A DNA stretch of 64,000 bases from Trichosporon coremiiforme. Its lineage: Eukaryota > Basidiomycota > Tremellomycetes > Trichosporonales > Trichosporonaceae. A program made the translations under genes and the position numbers. Shown in pieces: positions 22,020-32,583 of this stretch; the first letter of the stretch is position 1, and each line of letters opens with the position of its first letter. The DNA lies in NCBI GenBank assembly GCA_039545355.1, contig BCJJ01000008.1:124001-188000 (forward strand), read 5' to 3'. The notes under the pieces were generated by a model. That model saw nothing but the letters and a program-made list of their open reading frames with translations. It had not been told where the DNA came from and did no database searches.

Positions 22020-22750
22020 CGACAGCAGGTCTGAACCCTCCTTCGTCAATCTATACGCAGTCAGCTTGTGGCCCGTCACGACCGCTTCCTAGATGGATTA
22101 GCCCTTCGCGAGTCCTCCGACGAGACCACCAGCGATAATATTTCCGTCTCCACGACAGTCGCGGTGCTTGGACTGTTCAGCTGGTGTGATTTTAACGTAC
22201 GAGAGCTTGGTCCTGCTCTGGTTGTTGGGGTGTCCCTCTATGACGGCGATGCCGTGATCTCCGCGAGTTACGACCACCCAGGTGACAACATCTGGCTGCT
22301 AAGTGCGATGGTGGAGTAATTCAGCGTTTCATCGCCTGATTGCATAAATGGAGGGCTCTAAGCCCTTCTCAAATTGTCTTCTAACCGCGAAAGCCCAACA
22401 CGACGTGAGCAAAGCAGCGGTCGCCTATGCTGGCAAGAGAGCGGTTCGCTGTTGCGCCGCTGAGGGGGCACGGGGGCGCATTGGCGTGCAGGTGAAGGGT
22501 GATGTAGTGCTTCCCAATGTATCCGAGCAGCCTCGATTCGAGGCGACATTCCAACGATCGAGCCTTGTGCCTGTGGCGTTGGTCGGTCACGTCATATCTG
22601 ATCTGCTTCCAGCCCATGACTCGGAAAGGCCGTTCTTCCTGCCGGTGCGTGTTGAAAACATCAACGCGCACAGTCGACGTCGGTTTACGAAAGGAATGCC
22701 GCCATGCGTTCAGCTAGGATCATCAGCATTGGAATGAATCGATGGCCTAA
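22020..22750 (-). pseudogene. Adenosine-kinase-like relic
   Basis: A decayed third copy of the neighbouring kinase-like genes, aligned by eye. On the minus strand, VVTWVVVTRGDHGIAVIEGHP, SYVKITPAEQSKH, GNIIAGGLVGGLAKG and EAVVTGHKLTAYRL correspond in order to the copy at 24071-25383. In-frame stop codons fall on either side of SI just after GGLAKG, and the GVGD motif region is eroded. Further 5' (about 22380-22750), LNAWRHSF, RPFRVMGWKQIRYDVTDQ and LGYIGKHYITLHL resemble LNAMKEAG, TGFRVIYDERD and LLYIDAGSIYGHL of the other copies, in another frame. The first exons are not detectable. It cannot encode a kinase. Confidence 0.7.
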
Positions 22751-22832
22751 CTTTAAACTCAATTATCCAACATGCCAGCGCGTGACTGTCCTTTGGAAGG
22801 CAGGAGTGCAGAACGTCGAGTCTACCCCCTTT

Positions 22833-23179
22833 CTACTTCTCGAAGTTCTTGATGATGGGGTTGGAGCCGGTCGCTCCGAAGAGGAACTTGTTCTCCTCAC
22901 CGTCGGATCTTTTGAGGTAAGTGTAAACAGCCCCCAAGTCGTGGAGAAGTTTCATATCAACGGTGTCGTCCTCCTTCTTGAGGAGGACAGTAGCGTACTT
23001 GAGAATGCCCTGCGTCTTCTCCCGTCTTCGCCGGCGACATACTTGCCGCCAGTGTTGTCGCCAATCACGTACTTGGACATTGCGTCTGTGAGAATCGGAT
23101 CGTAGTGAGGCGTCCGGTGAAGAGACAAACCCTTCTTGTATCTATTGGCCGAATTGCTCAGGAAGGGTGCGACGATCAA
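22833..23179 (-). pseudogene. Orphan coding fragment with a frameshift
   Basis: The minus strand reads YDPILTDAMSKYVIGDNTGG, then KYVAGEDG. In a second frame it continues EKTQGILKYATVLLKKEDDT and then DMKLLHDLGAVYTYLKRSDG, ending NPIIKNFEK-stop at 22833. Both parts have clear coding character, and the switch falls within a few bases near 23040. No intron signal fits, so a one-base frameshift is the simplest reading. I do not recognise the protein, and it does not align with the adenosine-kinase-like copies on either side. Confidence 0.5.
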
Positions 23180-24070
23180 GCTGAGGCTGCTCCCTCATCC
23201 TGAGGCAACAGCGATATACGCGCAGGTGCCGTGCAATAGTGCCTGCAAGATCCCATTCCCATAAGCCCACCGCCATTGTGCACAAGCCAGCACGATATTA
23301 AGGGCCAGCGCATTGCGTTAACATCTCGGAAGGGCTTGCGACGCCTCGGAAAGTCGGATGTATCACCTCATAAAGCTTCATATTCATCGATTGATCACGA
23401 CCCTGCATACTTTTGAGGGAACATGTCTTATCTACGCGACACCGCACCGTTTTCCAGCCCGCATCCTAATACGGAAACGGTGAATTCCACACCTGCGCCT
23501 TCAGGAGAGACCAGAGAACTTCAAACCTTATCGTGCTAGATCGACCTTCTCGTCACAGTGCTGCGAGATCTCGTAGTTCGCCGGGGCGCCGAAAGACTCT
23601 CTGTCGCACTGGCTGATGGCAAAGCTGAGGAAAACAAGGTAACCAGGAGAGAGATGCGAACAAGCCAGCGCGATCGAGACGCTAAGCATTGGGCGAGCGT
23701 TGATGATGGGAACGAAAAGCCCTCGGACAATCGGGACACGGCCGCGAGCCGTCGACCCGAGCGACTACCCTGACATTCCGATCCAGCAGCTTCAAACCGC
23801 ATTCTGGTTTGACACCGAGTCTTGGCCGAAAGTAAATGCTGTGCCGTGGGTGTGGCTAGCAAGGCGATGCAATGCTGTCTCGAATTCGTCAGGAATACGC
23901 GAATGAACGTGTTGCGAATGGAGCGTGTCGCTAAGCCCCGTTGACCGAAGGCTCTCACATCCGTACCGCGTGACGTCCTTGGTGAGCCGTCTGGCATCTG
24001 GCTAGCTAACTGCATAGTAGGACTACGTATTTGAGAAGCTCCTTCAGGCGAACTCTTGAGCCTATGGACT
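23180..24070. other. Region between decayed genes, no gene seen
   Basis: A minus-strand frame at 23536-24129 is open for 197 codons but has no domain features and a Ser/Arg-rich composition typical of random GC-rich DNA. I do not call it. Confidence 0.4.
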
Positions 24071-25383
24071 TCAAGCTTCTCCCTTTGGAGGCAACTTTGG
24101 GCCCTCCTGAATAATACTGTACGCTGCAAGCTTGTGACCTGTTAACACGGCGTCCTCCATTTTCTGGCCCGTGGCAAGAGCTGCGACGAGCCCACCTGTG
24201 AAAATGTCCCCCACACCACGGCGGTCACTCGGCATCCATCCCTCAAATTTAGGCTCCTCAGCCGGTGAGAGCTTCACGTATGATACTTTGGTCTTCGACT
24301 TGTAGTTCGGGTGGCCCTCGACAATAGCCACATCCTTGTCGCCCCTGGTGACAACGACCCAAGTAATGACGTCCTCACCCCTGGAGACAATGGATTGGAG
24401 GCTGTCACTGGCACCAAACACAGGTTGGTTGGCAACATCCTTCGCACCCTCTTCCCAATCGCGATGGCCTATTCCCATGGAGTGCTGGTTGAAGCACTCT
24501 GCAGTGTCCTGGTTCATGATGATGACGTCAGCCAAGGTGACGAGACGGGACAAGAGCATGTGACCATCCTCGATGAGGTCGGTGAGCGAAACGTTGAGCG
24601 CGACACGGAGACCGTCACTGTAGAAGCTCTCTGCCAGTGTCAAAGTCGTCTCCCTGTCGGTGTAAAAGCTCCCCGCGTCGACGTAGAGCTAGGCGGCCTT
24701 GGCGATTGCAGCCTCGGTATCGCTGTCCTTAAGATCGGCAACCTTGTAGGACGATCCCGCACGCATGACGGTGTAGCGGCAGCACGTGAGATTGCCAGAC
24801 ATGTCGCGCTCGTCGTAGATGACGCGGAAGCCGGTGCCATCGTTCAAGATGTCTTTGTACCGAGGGTTGACGCCGGCTTCCTTCATAGCGTTCAGGCAGA
24901 CAGTTTTCGCCGAGTCATCGCCGACAGCACCGACAGTTGCGACGCTGTTCTGCTTGTCCAGTACATGCTGCGATTAGCGTTGTAGGATGTTGAAGGTTTG
25001 TACTCACGGCTGCAGCCAGTGCGGCAATCTGCATCTCGCCTCCAACGGTGCATTCCTCCTCGCGATTCTTCAGCACATCGTTTTACAGACTGGCGTTAGT
25101 TGTATCTCGGTGCTGTACTCACTCGTTAAGGTTTGTATGGTCAAACTTGATGTTCTCCTCCGTGGCGATCTTGTTCGTATTCCCCCCGAGGTCGTAGCGG
25201 TTCACATACATCCTAATGTACTTTGGATTGAACCATCGATCCACCTGGTCCGTCAGGCCAGATAACATAGGCACGTACCAGGGGCAGCCCGAAGAAGAGT
25301 ACAGAGGGGTCTTTCTTAGGACGCTTGGACAGGTTTCCTTGCTTGTCGAAGTAGTAGTCCTGGCGGTTGTACTCGTCAGACAT
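24071..25383 (-). pseudogene. Adenosine-kinase-like copy with two nonsense codons
   Basis: The exon layout mirrors the intact gene: exon 1 25279-25383 (starts MSDEYNRQDYYFDK, ends FFGLPL), exon 2 25123-25244, then exons from about 25090 and from about 24967 to 24071. Homology is continuous (NPKYIRMYVNRYDLGGNTNK, GGEMQIAALAAA, VGAVGDDSAKTVCLN, MNQDTAECFN, WVVVTRGDKDVA, DRRGVGDIFTGGL, GHKLAAYS). Unlike the intact gene it keeps the catalytic Asp (GVGD). It has a TAA just after the second intron (NDL-stop-NDVLKN) and a TAG at about 24689 (AIAKAA-stop-LYVDAG). A different acceptor might skip the first stop, but not the second. The stop sites are otherwise well conserved, so inactivation looks recent, or the assembly has errors. 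Confidence 0.75.
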
Positions 25384-26656
25384 GTTGAAGGTGTGTGATC
25401 TCCCTGGACTAACGGCAGCTTGAGTCTCTTATACGTGAGACCCTGCCCATGCCTGTGCACTTGAAGCCCTCGCTCCCGACGCAAGCTTATTGATCTCTGC
25501 GTAAAATACAATGGTGCCGCGGGCGAGTTAGCACAGTTCACCAACCAAGCAGAAGAGGAATTCGCGAGGGCAAGTCCGAACTTTGTTTGCATCGAGAAAG
25601 GCTATCTGAACCGCACTTAACGCACAGAAGTGACACACCCGACACCCCGGAACATGCGAGGCTACTGCCATGGGCAGACTTCGTCCATGGCCCATGTGCT
25701 CAACGTACCTTAGAGTGAGATTGAGTGCCGTTGTTTCACACGATCGATCAACACAGCCACATGCTCCAGATACTGCCCAGATGTAAGCCGAGCGAGCACG
25801 ACCTCTCAAGCGCAAGCTCCCAACCTCGATACAACAACAGGTCCATGACGAAGGGGCGGAAATCACTGTGAAATCAGCCCGAGGTGTTTGGGTATCTAGG
25901 CGCGGGGCCGTTCTGTCCTGAACTTAATACTGAAAAGTCAATCAATCATCGGCGTCACGGGTTGCGGTAGTTAATGTCATGGGATGAACATTGCGGTGCA
26001 TGTGAAGTGCGCTGTGACCCTACCCTGCGCAAGCATGCAGACAATGTCTGCGTCCTGGAATCTGCAAAAGCAACTTCAGTGTCGGTTGCTTTTCCACTCG
26101 TGCCGTAGCGTAGCTTTATTGTGGACATTCCTCAGAGCCGCGAGGATGGTCTACGGATGTACGTATCCTCGCTGTCATTGTTCTACGCCCATGCCAGCTA
26201 ACAAGAGTCACGGAAGGCCGCTCGACGCCCTTACATCACGCCAACGTCTCAGGTATGTCCCGATCGCAGCACATCCTGCTTACGCCGGAGATGGGTGACA
26301 TCCATGGCTTCAGTGTCGGAATGAAAAGAGACCAGCTCCCGCTCAGCAGGTCCGCTCCAGCCGAGAATCGCGGCCGAGCTGTCGCCGAAAGTGTGTTCAG
26401 AGACTGCGCCCTCGATACGAAGTTGCCATGGTGACTACTGGTTGTGCTCTCGGCCCACATTTGGAACTGGTTTATGCTCGCGGAGCTGCACGCTGTATAC
26501 CACAAGGAAGTCCATCGGATCTTCGCTTCCGTCATTTCCTCTCAATGTGCAACGGATGATGACCCATGTATTGCCGCCTGCCAACAGGTGGACACCGACT
26601 TGAAACCTCAGAGGGCCGACACGACAGACCGTCCTCCCCCAGTCCTCTCATCTAAA
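25384..26656. other. Intergenic region, no gene seen
   Basis: Contains the presumed promoter of the broken kinase-like copy (TATAAG at 25428-25433, minus strand) and short random frames. Nothing else is recognisable. Confidence 0.45.
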
Positions 26657-26664
26657 TTACGTAA
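26657..26664 (+). promoter_or_regulatory. TTACGTAA palindrome upstream of tRNA-Asp copy 1
   Basis: The perfect 8-base palindrome TTACGTAA lies 63 bases before the tRNA start. Copy 2 has the same palindrome at 62 bases. The rest of the upstream sequence differs between the copies. Confidence 0.5.
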
Positions 26665-26719
26665 TGTATGAGCCAGCCGCCACGCCGACCTGTTGCGCAG
26701 CACCTGGAGAGCAAGCTCT

Positions 26720-26798
26720 TTCCTGTTCGTATAACGGCTAGTATGCTCGCTTGTCAAGGATATCGCGGGAGATCGGAGTTCGATTCTCCGACAGGAAG
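26720..26798 (+). tRNA. tRNA-Asp (GUC), copy 1, with 7-nt intron
   Basis: The cloverleaf is visible. Acceptor stem TTCCTGT pairs with ACAGGAA, with discriminator G. The D arm is GTAT/GTAT with G-U ends. Anticodon stem CTCGC/GCGGG encloses TTGTCA + 7 nt + C, giving anticodon GTC. The T arm is CGGAG-TTCGATT-CTCCG. The extra 7 bases (AGGATAT) sit after position 37, the standard site of eukaryotic tRNA introns, and the mature length is 72. A run of five T follows within 3 bases, a Pol III terminator. The D loop and T loop provide the internal A and B boxes. Confidence 0.9.
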
Positions 26799-27492
26799 CT
26801 TTTTGGGCTCTTGGAAGTGTGTTGTTGGAAGGCAAGAAGACGTGAATTGTGGAAGGGACGAGGGTTCGAGGGCCTGAGTGTGAACGGTCAGGTTGTGGTG
26901 AGAATGAACCTGTTGACTCATCAAGCGGCTGCGTGGGTTCAATGCCCTTGCTTTCCACTTCCTCTCGGCTGCAGAACGTGATGCAAATTGGGTACCGGGA
27001 CTGCTGTACAGATCTGTTGAGCACCTCTTGGCCGGTTGGAGCCCGATGGCCGCCATAAGCCCACACAATCGGAAGCCTGAAGCGCCTCTCCTAGATCTCC
27101 AACAGCCCGGGTTGTGGCTCCCTCAAACCTTACTCTCGGCCCTTTACAAAGGAAACGGTGGCGTGCTGGAGGACTAACGTAGGTCGTCTGCTTTGCAGGC
27201 AACGAGCTCATTCCGTTGAGGCGATAAGCTGCCATTGTGTGGCTCGGAACTGTGGCCCTCAACCTTGGGCAGCGGTGTCTGTCTCAGCCACGTCTCAGCA
27301 TTCAGCGCCATCGTTGGAAGGTAGACGGGCCGACCAGGGAAAGCTCTGAGATAAGCTTCGATCGAGAGGCGCCCTGGTCGATTGCAGGCGCGCAGGCGAC
27401 GCGGTCCCTCCTCGCTTGGCTCACTGTGATCACCGCAGATTCCTCACAACACGCACGGCAACGTTGCGCCCGGAAACTTGTATTCGGCGACA
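26799..27492. other. Spacer between the two tRNA-Asp genes
   Basis: No gene seen. The first bases (CTTTTTGGGC) form the copy 1 terminator and are repeated after copy 2; the rest is unrelated to the copy 2 flank. Confidence 0.5.
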
Positions 27493-27500
27493 TTACGTAA
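27493..27500 (+). promoter_or_regulatory. TTACGTAA palindrome upstream of tRNA-Asp copy 2
   Basis: Same palindrome as at 26657-26664, 62 bases before the tRNA start. Confidence 0.5.
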
Positions 27501-27554
27501 GCACGCCAACTCCGCTCGCGAGCTGCTGCGCTTTCGGCGACGATGAACATCCAG

Positions 27555-27633
27555 TTCCTGTTCGTATAACGGCTAGTATGCTCGCTTGTCATGGTGATCG
27601 CGGGAGATCGGAGTTCGATTCTCCGACAGGAAG
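27555..27633 (+). tRNA. tRNA-Asp (GUC), copy 2, with 7-nt intron
   Basis: Exon bases are identical to copy 1 over all 72 mature positions. The 7-nt intron after position 37 is TGGTGAT instead of AGGATAT. It is followed by the same CTTTTTGGGC terminator context. Selection on the mature tRNA with a free intron explains the pattern. Confidence 0.9.
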
Positions 27634-28217
27634 CTTTTTGGGCCCTGCGTCTATGCAAAGGGGAGAGGAGAAGAAGGGGCGAGGGCTCTGGGTCGTTTTC
27701 CTGAGGAACGGGTGGAGGTGGTAGGGAGGATGCACGGCATACTTCGGCCTAACTTGTCGTGGAAAGATGCACCGCGCGCTTCACCCATCACCGAGTTTCG
27801 TACCCTTTCAAGGCAGAGAACAGTCGGTAGACTTGTCAAGCAGCTTACACACTTGCCAGCAGAGTGCGTTGTTAGACAGAGCACCCGTAGGTGCCGGAGC
27901 GTTTGCTGACATCACCCCTGCCAGTGACCAGCACTGAGCAGAGTGAAGAGTCGACTTTGTCAAGCTTTCAAGACTAGTCACACACCCCAGCACAGCGTTC
28001 AATCGGTCCCCAATCCCCAAGAGTGATGGGGTGTAGGAAGCAGAACGGGATCCGCGACCGTTCTTGCTAAAGCACGACTTTTGGTTGAGCCGCGACTTGC
28101 CGGTGGTACCGGTCCGGCTGACCGGGCCGGAATGCCGGGAATAGACAGCTCCGCGGAATGGACCATATATCAGTGGAGACGAATGCCCACTTGGTTCCCG
28201 TCAACACCTCATCCATC
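27634..28217. other. Intergenic region before the dehydrogenase gene
   Basis: No gene seen. A CATATAT motif near 28164, about 54 bases before the start codon, may be a weak TATA box for the dehydrogenase gene. Confidence 0.4.
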
Positions 28218-29057
28218 ATGTCCTTCATCGAGCAACTCTTCGGCCTCTCTGGAAAGACGGCTCTGTAAGCTCAAAAGGTTCTGCCCAGCTGACGATGCAG
28301 TTTCACGGGCGCGACCCGCGGTATCGGTGCCGACATGGCCCTCGCGCTGTCCAAGGCCGGAGCCGACCTCATCCTCGTCCAGCGCAACAACACGAACACG
28401 ACAACGTTGGATAGGATCAAGTCCGAGGGCGGTGTCGAAGGAAAGGGCGGAAAGGCCGAGATCGTCGTTTGCGACCTCGCGGATGCGGAGGCCGTCAAGC
28501 AGCTCGTTCCCGGGATCGTATCCTCGGGTCGCATCATCGACATTCTCGTGAACTGCGGAGGTATCCAGCGCCGTCACCCCGCCGAGGACTTCCCCGACGA
28601 CGACTACGCCGAGGTCATGCAGGTCAACCTCAACACCGTGTTCACCATCTCGCGCGACGTCGGCAAGCACATGATCGAGACGCGCAAGGATGGCAAGCGC
28701 GGCAACGGCAAGATCATCAACATTGCGTCCGTCATCTCGTACCAGGGCGGTCTCAACGTCCCCGCGTACGCGGCTGCCAAGCACGGTGTTCTCGGCCTTA
28801 ACAAGGCGTTCTCCAACAACTGGGCCGGAAAGGGCATCAACGTCAACGCGATCGCGCCCGGCTACATTGACACGGACATGAACGAGGCGCTCATCGCCGA
28901 CCAGAACCGCTCGAGGCAGATTCTGGAGCGCATTCCTGCCAACCGCTGGGGCAAGCCCAAGGACTTCGACGGTGTCATCCTCTTCCTCGCGTCGCCCGCT
29001 TCGGACTGGATCTGCGGAGAGTGCGTCACTGTCGACGGTGGATGGATGGCCAGGTAA
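28218..29057 (+). CDS. Short-chain dehydrogenase, 2-deoxy-D-gluconate 3-dehydrogenase (KduD) type
   Basis: Exons 28218-28264 and 28301-29057 (36-nt intron with branch GCTGAC) give 267 residues, normal for classical SDRs. Visible motifs: nucleotide-binding TGATRGIG (18-25), NCGG (100-103, where NNAG is usual), Ser159, Tyr172 and Lys176 of the catalytic triad (Y-A-A-A-K), PGYIDTDM, and the C-terminal VDGGW. The start [16 protein letters not shown] and the [21 protein letters not shown] segment are typical of the KduD-like subgroup. That subgroup oxidises 2-deoxy-D-gluconate or interconverts related ketoacids from uronate breakdown, with NAD(H). The family is certain; the substrate is inferred. 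Confidence 0.88.
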
Positions 29058-29189
29058 ACGTAGAGTGTGTTGTATGTATCTTGACTCAGAGCTACTGACA
29101 GGACAGAGCGTGGGAATTTGAGTTGCACTGACTGCATAGTATTAATTCATGACCTAGGTCCATACTTCTGATTTCGAATACCTAATGCC

Positions 29190-29759
29190 TTACTTCCGGG
29201 GCTGGACGAGGTTCTCGGCAGGAAACCACTGGTTGTCGTTGTCCGAGTCGCCGCAGGAGTAGATCTGGATGGGATTGCCGTTCTCGAGCTTGCCGTCCGT
29301 GACGTCAAGGCAGATGTTCTGCCCGCGGACGCGAATGCGGCCATCGCGCGTGTAGTCAAACTGCTGCTGGTATCCGCCGTGGCAGTTCCAGATCTTGACC
29401 TGGTTGCCATTGTTGAGGGGCGCGTTGCCGACGTCGACGCAGTAGTTGGAGCCTGCGACACGGATTTCGGTGAGTCCACCGTTGATCTCGAACGGGGGGT
29501 TGCTGAATCCACCCCCAATGCAGTCGCCGCTGTCCGTGAGCTCTTCCGCCGTGGTGGTAAGAGGTTTCGGTACCTACACCTGAATGGGCGTGCCGCTCTC
29601 AACGTTGCCGGCAACGTGGAGGCACTTGTTCCTGCTGCCGGCGGCGTGAATCTGCGCAACGAACTTGGGCGTCAATGCGCCGGAGGGCAGGGGTTCGGCC
29701 GGTGCGGCCGCCATGGCGACAGTAGCCAGAACGGCGAACTTGGTAAGGAGCGAGAGCAT
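29190..29759 (-). CDS. Secreted ricin B-type beta-trefoil lectin
   Basis: Exons 29578-29759 and 29190-29529 (48-nt intron, donor GTAGGT) give 173 residues. The start gives a signal peptide, MLSLLTKFAVLATVAMA. The mature part holds three beta-trefoil repeats with paired Cys and QxW-type features: NKCLHVAGNVESGTPIQV, NYCVDVGNAPLNNGNQVKIW followed by NCHGGYQQQF, and NICLDVTDGKLENGNPIQIY followed by SCGDSDNDNQWF. Such domains bind galactose or other sugars. It has no catalytic domain, so a secreted or wall lectin is the reading, and nothing marks it as a toxin. A TATA box lies ~100 bases upstream (29858-29865). Its 3' end faces that of the dehydrogenase gene, 132 bases apart. Confidence 0.88.
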
Positions 29760-29857
29760 TGTGGAGCGAGAGTTACTGGAAAGGTGAATGAGAGTGCGAG
29801 CCGGGGTTGAGTTGGGTTGCCAGCGAGACGGCGAAGCTTCCATCGACTGATGCCTCT

Positions 29858-29865
29858 TATTTATA
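29858..29865 (-). promoter_or_regulatory. TATA box of the lectin gene
   Basis: TATAAATA read on the minus strand, about 100 bases 5' of the start codon. Confidence 0.6.
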
Positions 29866-32583
29866 TCATGCTTAGCCATCTGCTCGTCGCACTCTCGTGT
29901 GCGACTTCGACAGCTGACTGAAGCTTGTTGGGAGCTCGCCCATCTGCCCCAAACATCTGCCGGACTCTCTCCTGCGGAGCCGACGCAGAGATGACCAGAC
30001 GGCCTCTGCGCCGAGGTCACGGCTTGCGGAGCATGGCCGGCTAGCAGTGCTGACAGCCATCGCGGCGGGTCAGAGGTCCTTCTCGACCATGGTGAGTCTG
30101 ATACACAAATGACGGCCGAGTGTGCGAGAGTTTGCTCCAGAACATCGGAACTGTTGGAGAGTTAGCTAGATGAAGCGTACGCACTTCTTTGAGGTACTCG
30201 GCGCCTGCGCTCGAGATACCTGGGATCCCTTGCAGCCTCACAGACCGGCGAGACCTCGGGGGGGGGGGGGGGGGGGGCAGCTTGGGAACGTGATCGGCGT
30301 AAGTTGCGGTGGGCGCGGGAGAGTCATAAACCCGGAGCAACTCTGATTGCAGGCGTGCCTCGACTGTGTTTGGATGGCGAAGTGGTGCACACACCGAGGG
30401 CGACAGCAGAGAAAGTGACCTTGGTCACTCGTCGTCAGCGTAGGTGGTGCCGTTAACCATGATAGCCAGTGGCTTAACCCGGGTTAGCAAGATCTACTTT
30501 AGCTCCCGGGCCGGCACGATCCGTCGGCCGTGGCCCATCTGGGAACTCTTCTCCGGAGTCGTTCTCGAAGCTAAGCCCGGAGCAAAATGGCAGTGAGGGG
30601 CAAAGGGGTGCCGAGGCGCGTCGTCAGCTCCACTGTGGACGACTCAGAGATCCGAGCTTGCACTATAGCAGAGGTTCCAGAGAGGATTGAACTGGGCGTG
30701 CGTTCTGGACGTGATACTGGGCAACGGTCAGATGTTGATCCGGACCTGTGTGCCTTGCTCTTGCTGATGTCACTTGACCAGCCGAAGTCTGAGCTTGCTT
30801 CGGCACTTCCGTTATAGACTCGGATGCTCGACGACAAGTGATCAGAGGCGCAGGTGTGGGGTATGCGGGACCCACGAGGCTGCTCTGAGGAGAGCACGCG
30901 GTTGTCATCTTGGCCATGATCGATGAACTCTATCCACGACCGACCCGGCAACTCCCTGTGCAGTCGAGACCAGCACCTCGTTGTCTGCCCAGATCCACCC
31001 CCTGTCGAAACCGGTCCCGCGTCCCGGAGGGTCCTCCACCATTACGACTCGTAGCAGCACCACGCCGAGCACTTGCAATCAACATTACCCCAGGAGGTGG
31101 AGCTTGCATCCGTGTCGCCGAGGACACGGTGCATAGGTCGGCGAAGTTCCCGGGTGGCAGGTCGCGGGCGAATGCCAAGGCTTTCTCCCTGATAACCCCC
31201 AACTCTACGCACTCTCCTCTCCTTGAAGTCATGTTCACTCTCAGTACACTATACCGCGATCGGGAGCACTTGCGGCAGGATCGAGTCTCGCCATCACTCA
31301 CGCAGACAACTATACAGCATGCCCCATTTGGAAGAAGTTGACAGCGTCTGGTCACGTTCGTTTTATACTTGCCACTCAATGCAGGGACACGGGCACGCAT
31401 TGCGTGCGCGGCCATCGTCAAGATACGTACGTCTGATGGCGATGTTCTCCAAATGCGAAGCGGGAAGAGTTTGCAAGCAGCTTTTCTCTTATACCCCTTG
31501 ACTTTGTGCTTACAGTACTTTCTTATGAGAAGAGCAGGGAACGGGCAATGAACAGCGAGTGGCTGTCAGCGCTCATTGGGCGCCGTGCGTGGACCGTTGC
31601 TGGGACTGGGACACCGAAGCTCCCCGTCAGCTAGCCCGCCGGAGTAGGCTAATCCATGCACACTCCCATGCGGCCGCTTTACGAATGCTCCTCGGTGCTG
31701 AATAAGCACTAACTGTGCTCACAGCTTTCACTCATCGCTTACTCAGCATTGAGAGCACGATCCTCGCTGGGCCACTCACAGCGCTCTGGATCGCGTGCGA
31801 TGAACTCAGTTGCGAGTATCCCGCAGCACAGCGTCGAGAACGAAGCGCTAGACGCTGCAAGCCTTCAAAAAACTGCACATGCTGTCCTCGTACATAAGTT
31901 GTTCACTGCACGGGCTCTTCGCACATCTCTCTGCCAAGAGACTTGAGAACTCCTAAGGAGCGCCGCTTCGGCTCAAAACACGGTCTGTGATCGCCCTCCC
32001 TCCACCGCCTCCACCTTCCTTCAAAACGACCGCTCCCGACACGGGCTTCACACACCTCTCCACTCGTTATTCACGATACCTCTCACCACTGCACGGTCTC
32101 CCCTCCCCTCTCACCAACCTTGTATCCGTCGCTGCTCGTCACTTACCCCTCTACGCTGACGTACTGCAACGGTTCAGGGAGGCGAAGGGTGAGCTCGATT
32201 GCACTGTTATGCTGTCGGAATGGAACTCTGACCGCGTTGACCTGTTGGAAGCTATGACACCAGCTCCGAACCGAAATCAAGCAACGATGCAGACATGCGT
32301 GCACGAAAGCACGACCAGCATGGACGATACGATCAACGTATGTTGCATAAAGCACCCTATAATACATGTAAGTTTTGGACGTTTGGACTGGAGCGAGTGT
32401 GTGTTGTCTATTGGTTTTAGGGAAAGAAAGGCAAGAAGACCGATCTCGTGGAGATAGGTGTTGTTGCTGTGTTTGACGGTGGGTGTTGGGTGTAGGGGGC
32501 CGAAAAGCGAAAAGAGTGTCCATTCCAAGATTCCCGGTGAACTTGATGACAAGGAGATGAAAAACGGGGGACAAAGGTCGAGA
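29866..32583. other. Intergenic region of 2.7 kb, no gene seen
   Basis: Upstream of the lectin gene and downstream of the ferric reductase gene. Contains a 20-base poly-G run at 30258-30277 and short random frames. No tRNA or conserved coding segment is recognised. Confidence 0.45.
30258..30277. repeat. Poly-G run of 20
   Basis: Twenty consecutive G in non-coding DNA. It is much shorter than the poly-C run at 52454-52555 but of the same kind. Confidence 0.9.

Noticed and set aside
23536..24129. 197-codon minus-strand frame
   Set aside because: Ser/Arg-rich, no domain, no codon bias, and it overlaps the 3' end of the kinase-like pseudogene.
29190..29759. Ricin-like toxin
   Set aside because: Only the sugar-binding trefoil is present; there is no ribosome-inactivating catalytic domain in or next to the gene.
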